Source: Panulirus ornatus
Taxonomy: Eukaryota; Arthropoda; Malacostraca; Decapoda; Palinuridae
NCBI RefSeq assembly: GCF_036320965.1
Contig: NC_092251.1
Span: 1,287,501-1,351,500 of the forward strand
Direction: 5' to 3'
Length of the DNA stretch: 64,000 nt
The notes beneath the pieces are model-generated. The model made no database searches and was not told where the DNA came from. It was given only the letters and a program-made list of their open reading frames with translations. A program made the position numbers and the translations under genes. Below, in pieces: positions 48,666-62,124 of the stretch. Position 1 is the first letter of the stretch. Every line of letters starts with the position of its first letter.

Positions 48666-49624
48666 GGATATACAGGAATGAAACATGATCCCCACCTGAC
48701 ACAAACGTGTTGAACGTTCCTTGTGAAGAATATGAAAGACATGTAATTGTATTTACAGTGAACCATTACGGTTATGTAGACTAAGGCAACGAAAGGGCAA
48801 TATGACTAGGGTAACGAAAGGACAATATGTCTAGCAGCGAATAACCTTACAGTATAAGATAGCGAGAGAGAATATATCTACGATTTAGGTATATAGATAT
48901 ATCATCAATTCTACCATTCACATTCTATATCCATCTGTTTTTATGCTAGCACGTACCATATCTATTCTGGTGTTTTCCTCTGCATAGATTTTACTCCTTA
49001 TACAGTGTCCCTTACTAAGTTATCAAATTCCTATTCACTGCCCTTTCTATTTTCCTCTCCTTTTATCATTTCATGTAGCCACAAAATCTACATTTTTCAT
49101 CTATCAAACCCTGTACTTCCTTGCTTGCCTTATCTAAACCAATAGCTGTGCCATGGGTTACCTGAAATGAGCCTCTTACTGTTCTCCTCTCCTGACATCC
49201 TCACCACACACCAGCACTCTCTCTCTCTCCCTCTCCACTTAGTCAATAGTCTAAAAAGTTCACGTAGTTTTACCTCCAGCCTCCTGGACCCGGACCTGTC
49301 GATTGGAGTCCTGTTTCCTATCTTATGAAAGTAAGCAACTGAAGAGTGGGTAGAAGTTTGAAGGTGTGGGAAAACGTGGGCTGGTCAGGCAGCAAAACTA
49401 TAAATAAAAATGAAAAATTATGAAAACCTAGCCTATCTTACCCCAAGATCTACCCATATTTTCATCGTAACGTAGCATATGTGTCAATGCTATTTATTGG
49501 TAAACTTTGTTTCCACAACACCAACAATAACTGCATTTCCCTCAACACGATCTTTGAATTCCAGCTCTACCATGTATACAGGTCCATCTGATTTGTTTAT
49601 ATCATTTACATGAGTTTCGTGGTA

Positions 49625-49830
49625 GTAATGGTTGTAGTATAACCTATATCAGGAGAGCTAGTAATGATTGTAGTACCATCTGTATAAGACGTAATAGTAA
49701 TGGTTGTAGAATCATCTGTAGCAGTAGGACTAGTAATGCTTTCACATGTAGAAGTAGTACGAATTATAGTTGTAGTAGTAGTATCAATAGGTTGTAGATA
49801 TTGTAGTAGTAATAACAACAGAATTGTGAC
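49625..49830. repeat. Degenerate GTA trinucleotide-rich tract
   Basis: GTAGTAATGGTTGTAGTA-like sequence repeats irregularly for 200 bp. The minus-strand frame is T/I-rich (TTTTITSS) and is a composition artefact. Confidence 0.65.
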
Positions 49831-50179
49831 AATTTCCAAAATAATCTTATCCACTATCCATAAAACCATTCACCCTTTTTTCCGCCTCCAAAACGTAAAT
49901 TTTATTTATCTGGAAATTCTCTCAGTTCCTTTCGTTCCAAACTGGCCATTCAATTTCCGTGACAATCACTGTTATCGAAGAAATCTTCCGCTCGATTTTA
50001 TCTTCAAATATTTTTGAAGAATGTTTAGCGCGTACTGTGTATAGTGTTAAACTATTTCGAAGGTAAAAGCGGTAATCTATTGGAAGAATATGTTTGCTTC
50101 TACCTTATAATATACAACTATGTATCTTTTAAGGAATAAAGCCTTAAAAGTAAAGATCTAAAGTACAGCCATAACCTTA

Positions 50180-50536
50180 AATTCTGAAGCACGACATAAC
50201 AACCCTAAGACAAGAAGGTAAGACACTGGCTATGACGATACGACTGTTGACTAAAACAGGACGACCTTTGCATATGATCACCTGGTCATTAACCCAATCC
50301 TTAACGTTTAGTTCAAAAGCACGCGCTACCAGCCCCGAGGGTCGTACCGTCGTGCTCACACTTCCAGAAATTGTTATGTCGCTCTCAAGGGTCTTAGTCT
50401 CGTGATCAATGGTCGCCCTGTCATTTTCAAGGGTCTTAGTGTCATGCTTCAAGTGTCGCACTGTCGTGCTCAAGGGTCGTGCTGTCGTGCTCAAGGGTCG
50501 TGCTGTCGTGCTCAAGGGTCGTGCTGTCGTGCTCAA
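50180..50536 (+). repeat. Dispersed 21-bp motif, locus 4
   Basis: Degenerate units run from 50180, including GACCTTTGCATATGATCACC and TGGTCATTA shared with the 42.7-kb locus. They end in a near-perfect run of CTCAAGGGTCGTGCTGTCGT at about 50468-50536. The perfect 3' end against decayed 5' units indicates local recent expansion. Confidence 0.82.
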
Positions 50537-51269
50537 GAGGCTAGTTCCCGATTGCTCTGTGTGGAACGCCAGTGTTCACCTTCACCCACACTATCGACAT
50601 CAAAACAATACCCAATCCTCAGTTCTCACCACCTCTCCAACATGAAACCACTCCTCCACTCACCCTGTTACCACTCCTACAATTCTCACTGTTTTCCATC
50701 TTCTCTTTCCCCTACTTTCAGCATCCTTTTCTCCTCCTCCCTTTTATCTCCATCTCCTCCTCTCCTGCCTCCTAGCCAGACCCGGAAGCCTCTGAGGAAC
50801 ATAATATGTAAGCAAACAATCCTAACGACGGAGAGGTCGTCACGAGGGCCGCCAACAGAGGCACTCTGTTGACCACAAGTGCATCTTGTTGACGCTTCTT
50901 CTGCAAATGTGTAAACTTTCCTTTATGACCAGAGGATCGTCCAGGGTCAGGCAACTGTGTTAAGGGTTATTCCTCGACTGTCATTAACTCAGATTATATG
51001 TATGCACTATAGCATATACCTCTTTCATATATATTTACATATATGCTACTTATATACGTATATATGTACAAACAACACACACACAAACACACACACACAT
51101 ACACACACAAGAAGGCCAGACAACTCTGCATCTTCTTATATTAAGGAAGTGAGTAATGATAGGAATTATCTCGTGGTCTCATGAAGGAGGACATGACGGT
51201 CCTTGTGAGATGAATGCTTCCTCAGACTGGACTAAATACAGAGGCAGACATACAGGCGGACGGACGGAG

Positions 51270-51469
<200 letters not shown>

Positions 51470-51736
51470 TGAAATTGTATTTCTATGTTTGTCCGTGTCT
51501 TCTCAACTTTGTGTATGTGTATCTGTCTGTTCTCTCTCTATTCGTTGTGTTTCTACATATATATATTCATTTGTAATCATCTATTTACACCGCACTGGGA
51601 AGGACATCGAGACTGGTGAGGCCACAAGTATGTTAGATTACTGTTTGTGATTAGTATTTAAGTGTTTAGAAGATAGAATTTTACACTCGTGTTGCCCCGA
51701 CTTTAACCTTTCATATATTCCATGTTTTTACTTTCT

Positions 51737-51737
<1 letters not shown>

Positions 51738-51795
<58 letters not shown>
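51738..51795. repeat. (AC)n microsatellite
   Basis: About 55 bp of CA repeat. Confidence 0.97.
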
Positions 51796-51800
<5 letters not shown>

Positions 51801-52316
51801 ACCCCAGCTTACGTCAAGTATACATTGATCAACCAGCCACAGAAGGAAGAACACGTGGGTTGGCTGTGCGCTGGGCGCCCTGTCCAGGGTTCGTATCGGA
51901 GCCGTTGGACTGATCATTTCGCATTAAATGTAAAAGCCATGAACTCATTTTCAGCATGTTAATACACCCCCAGGTTCGAACCCTGTCCGAAACACCCCCT
52001 CGATTAGTCTGATTAAACGAGGACACGGGAAGCAACATCAAAGATTTGTGTTTTGTATGATAGGTATACATGCATACTGTATCATTATACACCACTGAAT
52101 ATCAATCAACAAGTTATTATAGATAATTATCTTCGTACAGATGTAACCTTTTTTTCAAGCATAATCCTTTCCAATATATCGCATTACATGAGAGACTAGC
52201 GCCACGGGAGTTCTTCATTTCCTAGATATATTTTCGTTCAGAAAAGGTAAGACTTGTTCCGTTTGTTTTCTAATACCTTTATTGATGGGGATATTAATGT
52301 ATGGAAACAAGAAGTA

Positions 52317-52318
<2 letters not shown>

Positions 52319-52399
<81 letters not shown>
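52319..52399. repeat. (TA)n microsatellite
   Basis: 80-bp AT run. No LINE or SINE tail was recognised at either edge. Confidence 0.97.
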
Positions 52400-52400
<1 letters not shown>

Positions 52401-53075
52401 CAAACCACCCTTCCCCACCCGCAAAATCCTGACCTACGTACGTACACTACCCAGCCACAATAGATTACCCAGGTGATCGTGCCAGCACGAACCTCCTGCA
52501 CGGGCGGAACACAACAGCTTCGTCCTCCTCCTCCTCATCTACACCTGCCTCTAAGAACCCGACAAAGAAAGTTCAAGAAATTGATGGTTTGTCATGGCAG
52601 TTCGTTAGCTTCCCCCAGCTATCTGGAGGTGTTGATGGAGAAGCTAGGTGTGTTTTTTGTGTTGGTCCAGGACGGACTTTATATCGCACGCTATATATCG
52701 GTTGTCGGCAACTCGATCCAATAAACCGGTCAATATCGTACATCAGGGGTGACAATAAACGAATTTTTAGTGTACGTTATCGGAAAATATGTGACGGTGT
52801 GGATTACAATGGCTCTCAGATTAGTTTATAAATAGGCTTCGCTTTCCCATTGATTATGCAGCCAGATAGCTTTTACCCTTTTTTTTTTATTCAAAATTCC
52901 CAAAGGTTTAAATGAGATTTTGAATGTTATCGTCTAGTATGTTGTGTGGGTTGGGGAGGAATCTTGTGCGCGTCATGTAAGGAGAGTAAGAGTGGTGGAA
53001 GTGGGTCACTGGAATCAAACTCTACTGTATAATCTTATTCTAAAAATTGAAAAAAAACATGCTTCGAAAACTCAC

Positions 53076-53080
<5 letters not shown>

Positions 53081-53161
<81 letters not shown>
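53081..53161. repeat. (TA)n microsatellite
   Basis: 80-bp AT run just upstream of the 37-bp minisatellite. Confidence 0.97.
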
Positions 53162-53163
<2 letters not shown>

Positions 53164-53199
53164 GGCAAAAGAAAAAATCCAACCCTCTATTCTGTAATA

Positions 53200-53926
53200 T
53201 AAGAAACAGCAGTGTATTAGTAATGTATCATCACTATAAAACAGCAGTGTAGTAGTAATGTATCATCACTATAAGAAACAACAGTGTAGTAGTAATGTAT
53301 CATCACTATAAGAAACAGCAGTGTAGTAGTAATGTATCATCACTATAAAACAGCAGTGTAGTAGTAATGTATCATCACTATAAGAAACAGCAGTGTAGTA
53401 GTAATGTATCATCACTATAAGAAATAAGAAACAGCAGTGTAGTAGTAATGTATCATCACTATAAGAAACAGCAGTGTAGTAGTAATGTATCATCACTATA
53501 AGAAACAACAGTGTAGTAGTAATGTATCATCACTATAAGAAATAAGAAACAGCAGTGTAGTAGTAATGTATCATCACTATAAGAAATAAGAAACAGCAGT
53601 GTAGTAGTAATGTATCATCACTATAAGAAACAGCAGTGTAGTAGTAATGTATCATCACTATAAGAAATAAGAAACAGCAGTGTAGTAGTAATGTATCATC
53701 ACTATAAGAAACAGCAGTGTAGTAGTAATGTATCATCACTATAAGAAATAAGAAACAGCAGTGTAGTAGTAATGTATCATCACTATAAGAAACAACAGTG
53801 TAGTAGTAATGTATCATCACTGTAAGAAACAGTAGTGTAGCAGTAATGTATCATCACTATAAGAAACAACAGTGTAGCAGTAATGTATCATCACTATAAG
53901 AAACAATAGTAGAGTAGTAATGTAAC
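53200..53926. repeat. 37-bp minisatellite with indel variants, about 19 copies
   Basis: The core is CAGTGTAGTAGTAATGTATC followed by ATCACTAT. The linker between cores alternates among AAGAAACAG or AAGAAACAA, a longer AAGAAATAAGAAACAG and a shorter AAAACAG, so unit lengths are about 37, 45 and 35 bp. The 5' and 3' end units are the most diverged, as expected when homogenisation acts on the interior. A (TA)n tract lies 40 bp upstream. Confidence 0.93.
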
Positions 53927-54594
53927 TTCTTGGTAATTACAACTTCCAAGAGACGCTTAGTATCTTCACAATGTTCAAACTAAATGTATGACTAATCATG
54001 GATAGAGTCACTTGTTCATTCCGTCACTACTGGAACCACTCAGTTGAAAATTTCGAGTAGAACAGAGGGTTATACAGCTGCGGTCTTTGTATTTATACAT
54101 TTACATGACCAGCGAGTTTTTCAGGAGCATTTCACTCAAAATTACGTCATTAATCGCGGTGTCTGACAATGTAAATATGGTTTTCAGGATATCCAAGAAT
54201 TACAGTATATTTTTTCGTTGGTTGTGTAATGCAGTCATAAACGAATAAACAAATCTGTTTATATAACAAACATACCGTAGAGGAACATAAAAGAGGAACT
54301 GGTGATATCCAAAGATACTAAGAATACAGATGACTTAACACTGAGTTGGTGTTGCTCTAAGAGAGAGAAGTAACCATGATAATTAGATTCAGAAAAGGGA
54401 ATTAAGTGGGTTGAGCCGTGTGTTGGTGGAGTGATGTGTGTGGTTTTGTGGTCGTGTGTGGTCGTCTGGTCTCGTGTGCTCACGTGTGGTCGTCTGGTCG
54501 TCTCACATCTTGAATTACTATGATACAGCCAGCGGAGGATCGTAAAGGGTGACCTGGTTAGTCGGAAGGTATAACTTAGATTTCAACAAGTATA

Positions 54595-55010
54595 CTCTGG
54601 AATACACCAGTGTAGCCTGGGTTTACAGTCGTGTACCCTGTGTTTACAGTAGGATACCCTGTGTTTACACTTATGTACCCTAGGTTTACAATATTACACC
54701 ATGACTTTACAGTGGTTTACCGTTAGTTTGCAATAGTTCATCTTGAATCTACAGCAACAGACAAATGGAATCGACAAGAATATAGATCGCTCGAGCTCAT
54801 GTGTAGGATTGAGCAGAATGAGCAGCGTAGAGTAGAATAGAGTAGAGTAATCAAATGTCTTCAGATGGAGTCCTCAGGAGGAGGTAATATAATCAGTTCT
54901 GATCCTTAGCATCAGGATACGTAATCAGTTCGAGTCCTCAGTTAAGGGTAACGTAGAGAGTTCGAATCCTGAGTAGAAGGTAATGTCGTCAGTTCAAGTC
55001 CTCAGTAGCC
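54595..55010. repeat. Two short diverged tandem arrays
   Basis: From 54600 to 54730, TGTACCCTGTGTTTACAGT recurs with a period of about 26 bp. From 54895 to 55010, GTAATCAGTTCGAGTCCTCA recurs with a period of about 33 bp. The GTTCGAATCC in the second array looks like a Pol III B box, but it is part of the repeat. Confidence 0.6.
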
Positions 55011-55139
55011 TGTTTGAAGCAGGTGACGTAGAGGAGGCGTCGCTCGGCTCCCTGTGCCCAGGAGATCAAAGAGACTGCCTGAGTAATGCTCAGCTCAGTG
55101 TGTGCATTGAAGGTGCTGGGCTTGCATTCCAAACACAGT

Positions 55140-55450
55140 GTAAAGCCATTAACAGCATCTCTCTAAGGTTCCCTGGCTGGTAAGCCTGGGTTGAGTGAGT
55201 GGCCTCCAGCATGTGAGACATGCAGTCCCAGACGTGAGTAAAGCCATTAGCAGCATCTCAACTCTCTAAGCTTCCTTGGTTGGTGAGCCTGGGTGGAGTG
55301 AGTCATGGTGTCACATGCAAGCCAGACATGAATAAGGTTATCGAGATCTATCGAAGCTTTATTGTATGGTCAGCATGGAGAGAACTTAAGGGTGAACGAA
55401 AATGTCAAACTGCAGAAGACGAAAATCAATAACAGCATCTTGAAATGTCT
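55140..55450. repeat. Diverged tandem array, about 95-bp units
   Basis: GTAAAGCCATTAACAGCATC at 55140 and GTAAAGCCATTAGCAGCATC at 55238 each precede CTCTAAG, a GAGCCTGGGT-like block and an AGACATG/AGACGTG block. Weaker echoes occur at 55330 and 55430. Confidence 0.65.
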
Positions 55451-55939
55451 GCCAGTTAGGCTTGAGACAATAGTTTTATGCTGGAGTCAAGCCATTCCGG
55501 ACAGGTATGCAGACATTAAAGCATTTCTTAGCTCTCTGTAGCTGTTAAACATGGGGTAAGATTATTTAAAGAGAATATGATGCTCAGCTCATTCAAGAAG
55601 ACAGTCTACAACATTACCTCATAAGTTTCCTCTAACAATACAGTCTTTAACTTGGGTTAAAAGCTATCATCACGAGTGTGAAGGGCGACTATGACACCAG
55701 TAAAACCAGCGAGTCCGTTTCTAACCATCCTGTGGCAGGTAGATCCCTCAGCAGCCACTCATAACCTCGCCTCTTGTTATAGCCATCCCATACATCATAC
55801 TCACGTCCCCACGTCTCTTTGGTCTGTGCATCCTGGGGTAAGAGATAACACTAATCTCTACTTTGATGTTTCTGGCCATCAAAGAGAAACTCCTCACTCG
55901 TGTTTTTGTTCAGTTAGAATGGTGATGGGTATGGAAGAT

Positions 55940-56048
<109 letters not shown>

Positions 56049-56414
56049 TGCCAACTTCCTGGGTACAGGGAGATGCGGGAGGATTTATAATGTTTCAGTA
56101 AGGCAAGTCTTGGGTTGTGCTCTGGAAATAATCGTTCTCTCTATCTAAACGGAGAAGTGGTCATTACATAGCCAATGTAGCGGCAGAAGAAAACATCTAA
56201 GCAATCCAAGTAGGATATGAGGCGAGCGCTAAGCGCTAATTCTGCCTCAAGAAAAATGTCATCAGAAGTAGGTACAGTATAGGTAGATTCACAGACGCAC
56301 TCTCTCTGACCCTGATTCTTTCACCCAGCTGTATTAGCGAGAACCATATCTTAACGTCGAGAGAATGCTAAGATTACCACTACGATGAAGCTTGGGGTGT
56401 GATGCTTATAGTAC

Positions 56415-56813
56415 GTCAGTCACTGGTATAATACCATCAGTCACAGGTGTAGTACCGTCAGTCACTGGTATAATACCATCAGTCACAGGTGTAGTACCGT
56501 CAGTCACTGGTATAATACCATCAGTCACAGGTGTAGTACAGTCAGTCACTGGTATAGTACCATCAGTCACAGGTGTAGTACCGTCAGTCACTGGTATAAT
56601 ACCATCAGTCACAGGTGTAGTACCGTCAGTCACTGGTATAATACCATCAGTCACAGGTGTAGTACCGTCAGTCACTGGTATAGTACCATCAGTCACAGGT
56701 GTAGTACCGTCAGTCACTGGTATAATACCATCAGTCACAGGTGTAGTACCGTCAGTCACTGGTATAGTACCATCAGTCACAGGTGTAGTACCGTCAGTCA
56801 CTGGTATAGTACC
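56415..56813. repeat. 21-bp minisatellite organised as 42-bp dimers, 19 units
   Basis: Two alternating units, CAGTCACTGGTATAATACC and CAGTCACAGGTGTAGTACC (19 of 21 bases shown), form 42-bp dimers. The period is a multiple of three, so both strands stay open, reading as PSVTGII/PSVTGVV heptads on the plus strand and PVTDGTT-like heptads on the minus strand. Nothing else supports coding: there is no good initiation context and the frame ends soon after the array. Confidence 0.94.
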
Positions 56814-59800
56814 GTACACAAACTACGCTTGGCCGTGCAGAAATATATCGAGTTATAAATCATCTAATGCTTGAAATTCACGATCTGAATTCAGCTGTAG
56901 ACGTGGAAAAAAAAGATCATGCAGACGACAGCAAAATTTCCTGTTGCCTCTCATCCTGGGAGGAAAAAAATCAGTCTAGAATATTTCTTTTTAATATCTT
57001 TGTGGCAGAACAGCCTCCTCCTCCTCCTCCTCCCCCTGCCAGCCTCTCCCACTCAAAGAGAAAAAAAGTTAATATGTGAGGAAACGACGACGTTGGTCTT
57101 CAGTAAAGCGAGCCAAATAGAATTTCCCGCTCCTGAGGTATATTTCTCCTGCAGCAGTACGCGGGAAGACGCTCCTGAATGCAATGTAAGAAAGAATTCT
57201 TCACTTGGTCGCAGGCAGACACCTTCTCCAGTATATCTATATTTGTTTTAAAATTTTCTTCTTTAAAAGAGTCAAAGAAATCGTCGTCCTGTTCGTTTTA
57301 GTGATGTGAGAAACAGATTATAATGACGGGACACGTATGTAATCCAAAGGAAATACACAAGAGAACATTAGTTTTAAACAGCCAGGACCTCTGTGCTAGT
57401 CAGGATGTGGGATATTATGAATCTTGTTTTCTTTACACCGTTTGCTACATATCTTTACTTCGTGCTTACAGTTCTGGAGAACTCGTTTCTAAGAAACTAA
57501 CATCCCAGCCAACGCCTTAGCATATGGGATAATGAATAAAACAGTTAAATTACTGAGTTCGTGCTGTGACCCAATGATTACATGGGAGTATATGGAAAAG
57601 CCAAAGGACAAAAAGACCTGACCAACTTTCACAAGGTATCTGCTGGTGGAGAGTGCATGGCAAGAATTGTGATCAGATTATCTGTTTGGCTACAGTGATA
57701 CCAACAAATTCGCAATCTGAACAGAAGGAAACAGGAAAGTAAAGCAAAGATACTTCCCATTCACCACTGAAGTTGGAGACAGAAAAGTAAAACAGACCGT
57801 TCCTCATCAGCTGCCACTAATCAAGGTGACAGGACAGTAAAGCAGTAGGCCCGACTCCACCCACAGTCTTCAGTCTTTATTGAACATGAAGACTTCAGCC
57901 AAGATCTGTTCAACAAAAGTATTTCAATGGCATATAGTCTTCATGAAATTCATAAACTTTTTTCATCCATATTCATTAATTGCTGTTCCATTATACGTCG
58001 TTGTGTCTTCTTGTATGCTGACAACGGAAAGTATGGAACTTCCTTGGGATATAAAGTCATAATATCGTGAAAAGTCGGGTAACTTGTTCATCGCTTTTAA
58101 CATTTGCATTTAAGATTATCAGGGAAATAAAGACAGATTTCCAGGATCCCAAAATATCTGGATATTACTTCTGTTGAGTGACAGTCGCTAAGATTAGTAT
58201 AATCGTCTCTGACTGACATAATCCTCATGACGAAGCGTTGCACCTCCCACTGATGCCACATCCATTTAGTAGTGGGAATTTCTCTTGATTAATACTAATA
58301 AAATGTCAATATATCATGGCCGATCCCTGTATATATGCCTGTAGTCTAGTTTCCACTGTCATAGATATTACTTCTAATCTCTTACTGGAAGATAACATCA
58401 GATTAGAACCAGAGACGTCACTTAACATTCATCATGACAAGCAATGGGGAACAGAATCCATGCAAATAGTGAACAGAAGACGCGGTCTAAACATTGCCAG
58501 CTGATAGTGTTTGGACCTTCCCTATCGCCTATGTTCTTTGATGATCGCCTCTGGATATTCTAGCAATGTTACCATTTGAAACTTTCGCTGTTATTTCTGA
58601 ATACATAATGAGCTTAGACTTAAAGTCCCAGTGAATTAGCCAAGATATAGAATAAGGAAATAAAGATAGATTTCCAGGATCTTAGGGAAAAATATATCTA
58701 ATGGAAGTCGTAAAGAGAAAACACAAGTGAAGAAAGTTGGCGAAGTTGCCCTTTTCTGACGTTCCTTGCCGATCGTGTGTCAGATTTCCTGTGAGTTACA
58801 CTTGGTGAAAATGTTGCTCGTGTGAGGAAAGGAAACAAATAAAAGTCGGGTTAGATGAAACGTGGAACTAGGGAAGTGGGCGAGACACTGTGGAAACTTA
58901 ATACATGGAGGAAATAGCTGTGGTTGACCCCTGCCAGAGGCTGGCTCAGGTACCCTAACCACACTCTCTCATGTGTCCCTGTCCTACCCTACCCTGCCCT
59001 ACCCTGCAGTGCCCTGCCCTGCCCTGTCCCTCCTTGTTACTATACCCAGACATTTTAGTCACTTTATCCCCGAAGTTCATGGACAATATTAATCAGGCAA
59101 TGAAGGAACAGAGCAAAATTGTCTGGTGAATTCTCAAAAGTTAGTCAATTTTGTGAAGGCGCCTCGACCCAGCTGCCTGCATTCTTGGACAGGTCCCAGG
59201 GACGAGTCTCCTAATCCAATTGCAGAGGAGTATAAAATATCAAGGGGCCTCTAATTCGCTTGCAGAGTGACCCAAAACAGTGACCTATCGATTAGCATTT
59301 ACTCTAATTTAGTTTTAGGAAAGGTCCTACGTGTTCATCTGGATAACATCATCTTATCCAAGAATGATTTACGGTGTAGACTGTCTTCACTTCATCTCTC
59401 CCTAGCTCGCCCATGATTTAGATTTCTGCCGCAAGTGTCGAACTGACTGTGTATTGCTACCCATCCTGTGGGAGGTGGCGCAAAGGACGATACAGACTAC
59501 ACAGAAAGGTCCTGAGGCTGGACTTCAGTGATCGAGTTAACTAAGTTATAAGTAAACTTTTTCAAGGACTGGACAAAAATGAATAAATCTTATGAAAAGT
59601 TCCTATATCTCTTTACCCACCTCACTCACTATATACACTCCACACTAAGTGCCACATAATATGAGTTGCGTAACGAGGCACGGTGCCTCAGGACACTGGC
59701 CGAGCTGATAGATAGGATTACCAACTGCCTGTGACGTCTTGGCTCCACTCTGGCCACTGCGGTTACCGTTGGCGTCTGTCGGTCAAGGTCTCAACCTCAA

Positions 59801-61591
59801 CACAGACGCACAAATAAAGGAAAACAAAGAAATTCCTTCAATATGTCTGGCGTTCTCCTGACTCTCACCCGGACGTATGATTTTAAGAAATGTCCTAAAA
59901 CAATTTGGTTTGTGATGGATATTTGCGTTACTTGGCCTTCTCACTATGAGATGTCATTAGTGGACTAGTTGTTCTGCGGGAGGAATGTTCTCTGTGTTCC
60001 TCCAGCGTTTTCCTTCTTGGACAGTTTAGGATAAGCGCTTCTGCGTCATCTGATGCCTCCTCACCCATGGCAGTGAGTATGGAAGAAGCAACAGAAACGA
60101 AGTACAACCAAACATGACTGACGACACAACTGGCGAGGTCTGAGTCTGCCTCTGGTGTCCCTCGTTGGTAATCATATCAAAAAAAAAAAAAAGACATACA
60201 ATAGCGTCCTTTCTTGTGGACGTTCTTTATAATAAACAAAGCGTTTTTTACTGGCATTCTTTTGATGAAGGAAAATATTTAATTACTCAGCTTTCTAGGG
60301 GAGTTGTAAAGGCGTATCTACTGAGAAATATTTCTCTCAATTACTAATTTTTCTAGTGCATAATCTCCGCCTATTTAAGGTCTTTACGAAGGAAAAATAT
60401 TCACGAAATGATGATGCTGGTTACCAGCTGATTATTCTCCGTAACTCGGCAGGTTATCTGTTCCAGTACTAATTTTTCGTTTTAGAAAGATTTCATCATA
60501 ATGTTCAGGAACTCACAAACTCCCATGTGATTGATATTCAAAGTTTCGAATTCTTTTCAAAAGGATTAACTTCCGTTCCATTCTCTTTATTTTTCCTTCC
60601 ATCCCATCCCCTTCTTTTCCATTCCTTATTTTTCCTTTCTCCTTTCCTTCTTTTAAGTCTCTTCCATCCCCCTTCCGTCAGGAGCCCCAGACACCACCAA
60701 CCTCTTCTCTGGCGCACCGTGGCCAGAGAGACCTAGTTACGAGCGCCTGTTAACTTTGGCTAAAATATTTGATCCAGTTACTGGTCATTACACAACTTTT
60801 CTCAAACTCCTGGAACGGGGGATGGAACGGGTGCCGCTGGAGGGGTCAGAGGAGACGAAGGGTGAAGAGGAAGGGCTAGGGGGAGTAAGGAGGGGTGGAG
60901 GGGTGCAGGTTGGAGGGAGTCAGGGATGGAATGTGGCGAGGAAGGAGAACTATAGGGAAAGGAGGGCTCAAGGGAGTATAGGGGTGGAGTGGGGAGAGGT
61001 GAGAAAGCCTGGAAATAAGGGCTGAAGATTTTAGGGCTGGAGAAATGAGGGCTGGTTGGTGGGGTGGGGTCGAGGACTCTGTATAAGGGATAGAGGAAGT
61101 GATAGGTCGATGTGACTCCATTCCAGGTTTCCGCCGATTCTGTATACACAATCACTGTTTTCTCGCTCTGTAAGAAAAGTTGCACACAACATGATCATTG
61201 CATCTATGCACAGCGGGCCAAGTGTCAATGTTCACATTAGAGACGGACGGCGCACTGCTCCCTCACCTCACCACCTCCTGAGAGGCATCAGTCATGCCCT
61301 CACTCTCCACGGTAAGTCTCAGGTCAGAGTGTGAGTTGGTTAGTAATTTCGATGTTTTTTGGAAATGCTTAGCCAGGCTGGGTGATGACTCACGGCCGCC
61401 ACCAAGTCTGGGTGAGCATTTTTGACAGGCGATTGCTACAGTCCTGGTCTAATGGTGGATCAATTACGGACATACACATCAACTATGAATAATTACTATG
61501 CCAGGCCAAACTTTAATGATGAATTGTAAATTATCCATTGATCAGAGACTATGAGGGCTTGAATGTACTGGTGAAGTGTTTCTAGAAACAT
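56814..61591. other. No gene recognised
   Basis: Contains a duplicated segment of about 55 bp (58112 and 58643), a CCCTGCCCTA-type run at 58983-59028, and a purine-rich tract at 60830-61080. No supported gene. Confidence 0.55.
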
Positions 61592-61792
61592 CACCAGGTC
61601 ACATTATCACCAGGTCATGGTATCACAGGTCACGTTATCACCAGGTCACGTTATCACTAGGTCACGGTATCACAGGTCACGTTATCACCAGGTCACGTTA
61701 TCACCAGGTCACGGTATCACCAGGTCACGTTATCACCAGGTCACGTTATCACCAGGTCACGTTATCACCAGGTCACGGTATCACCAAGTCAC
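61592..61792. repeat. 16-bp minisatellite, about 12 copies
   Basis: The unit is CACCAGGTCACGTTAT, with GTTAT/GGTAT and 14-bp (CACAGGTCACG) variants. Every unit has AGGTCA, the nuclear-receptor half-site, here head to tail every 14-16 bp. Any regulatory role is inference only. Confidence 0.92.
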
Positions 61793-61935
61793 AGAGTCAA
61801 AAGTTCACTGTTGAAGTAGGTGAGAAGTCCCTCAATACAGGCGACATGCCCAAGATGCTTACACCCAACCCTGGGAGGGACACATCCTCGATATTGAACA
61901 TCCCGCGCCTGCTTGCATGGTGCTTTCATACACAG

Positions 61936-62010
<75 letters not shown>
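61936..62010. repeat. (GT)n microsatellite
   Basis: 75-bp pure GT run. Confidence 0.97.
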
Positions 62011-62012
<2 letters not shown>

Positions 62013-62124
62013 CAGCGAAGATGACAGCAAAATCCTGGAGAAGCTCCAAGGTGTGGACGAATATGTCTTATTTGCAGAGAAAACACTGAAGTAATTCTCA
62101 TGCGTAGGCTGTTTAAGATTTGCC

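Larger units (their letters stand above)
46119..50179. other. No gene recognised apart from listed repeats and SINE copy D
   Basis: 46190-46400 has weak diverged repeats (CCTGGGAAAGTGCTCC at about 46209, CCTGGGAAAGTGCTTCC at about 46327). No supported gene. Confidence 0.55.

Noticed and set aside
51890..51990. Possible tRNA genes from GGTTCGAACCC-type B boxes (also at 21.5, 45.8 and 54.96 kb)
   Set aside because: No acceptor stem, A box or anticodon arm could be folded around them. At 21.5 and 45.8 kb they belong to SINE remnants, and at 54.96 kb to a tandem repeat.
59445..59500. CCCATCCTGTGGGAGGTGGC segment as another SINE tail
   Set aside because: It only loosely resembles the LINE/SINE tail (GGAGGTGGCGCAAAG), with no A run or (TA)n. 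Not supported without a consensus.
60830..61185. Opposing frames of 89 and 127 residues (G/E-rich plus, P/S-rich minus)
   Set aside because: A G-rich low-complexity tract explains both. No conserved features.
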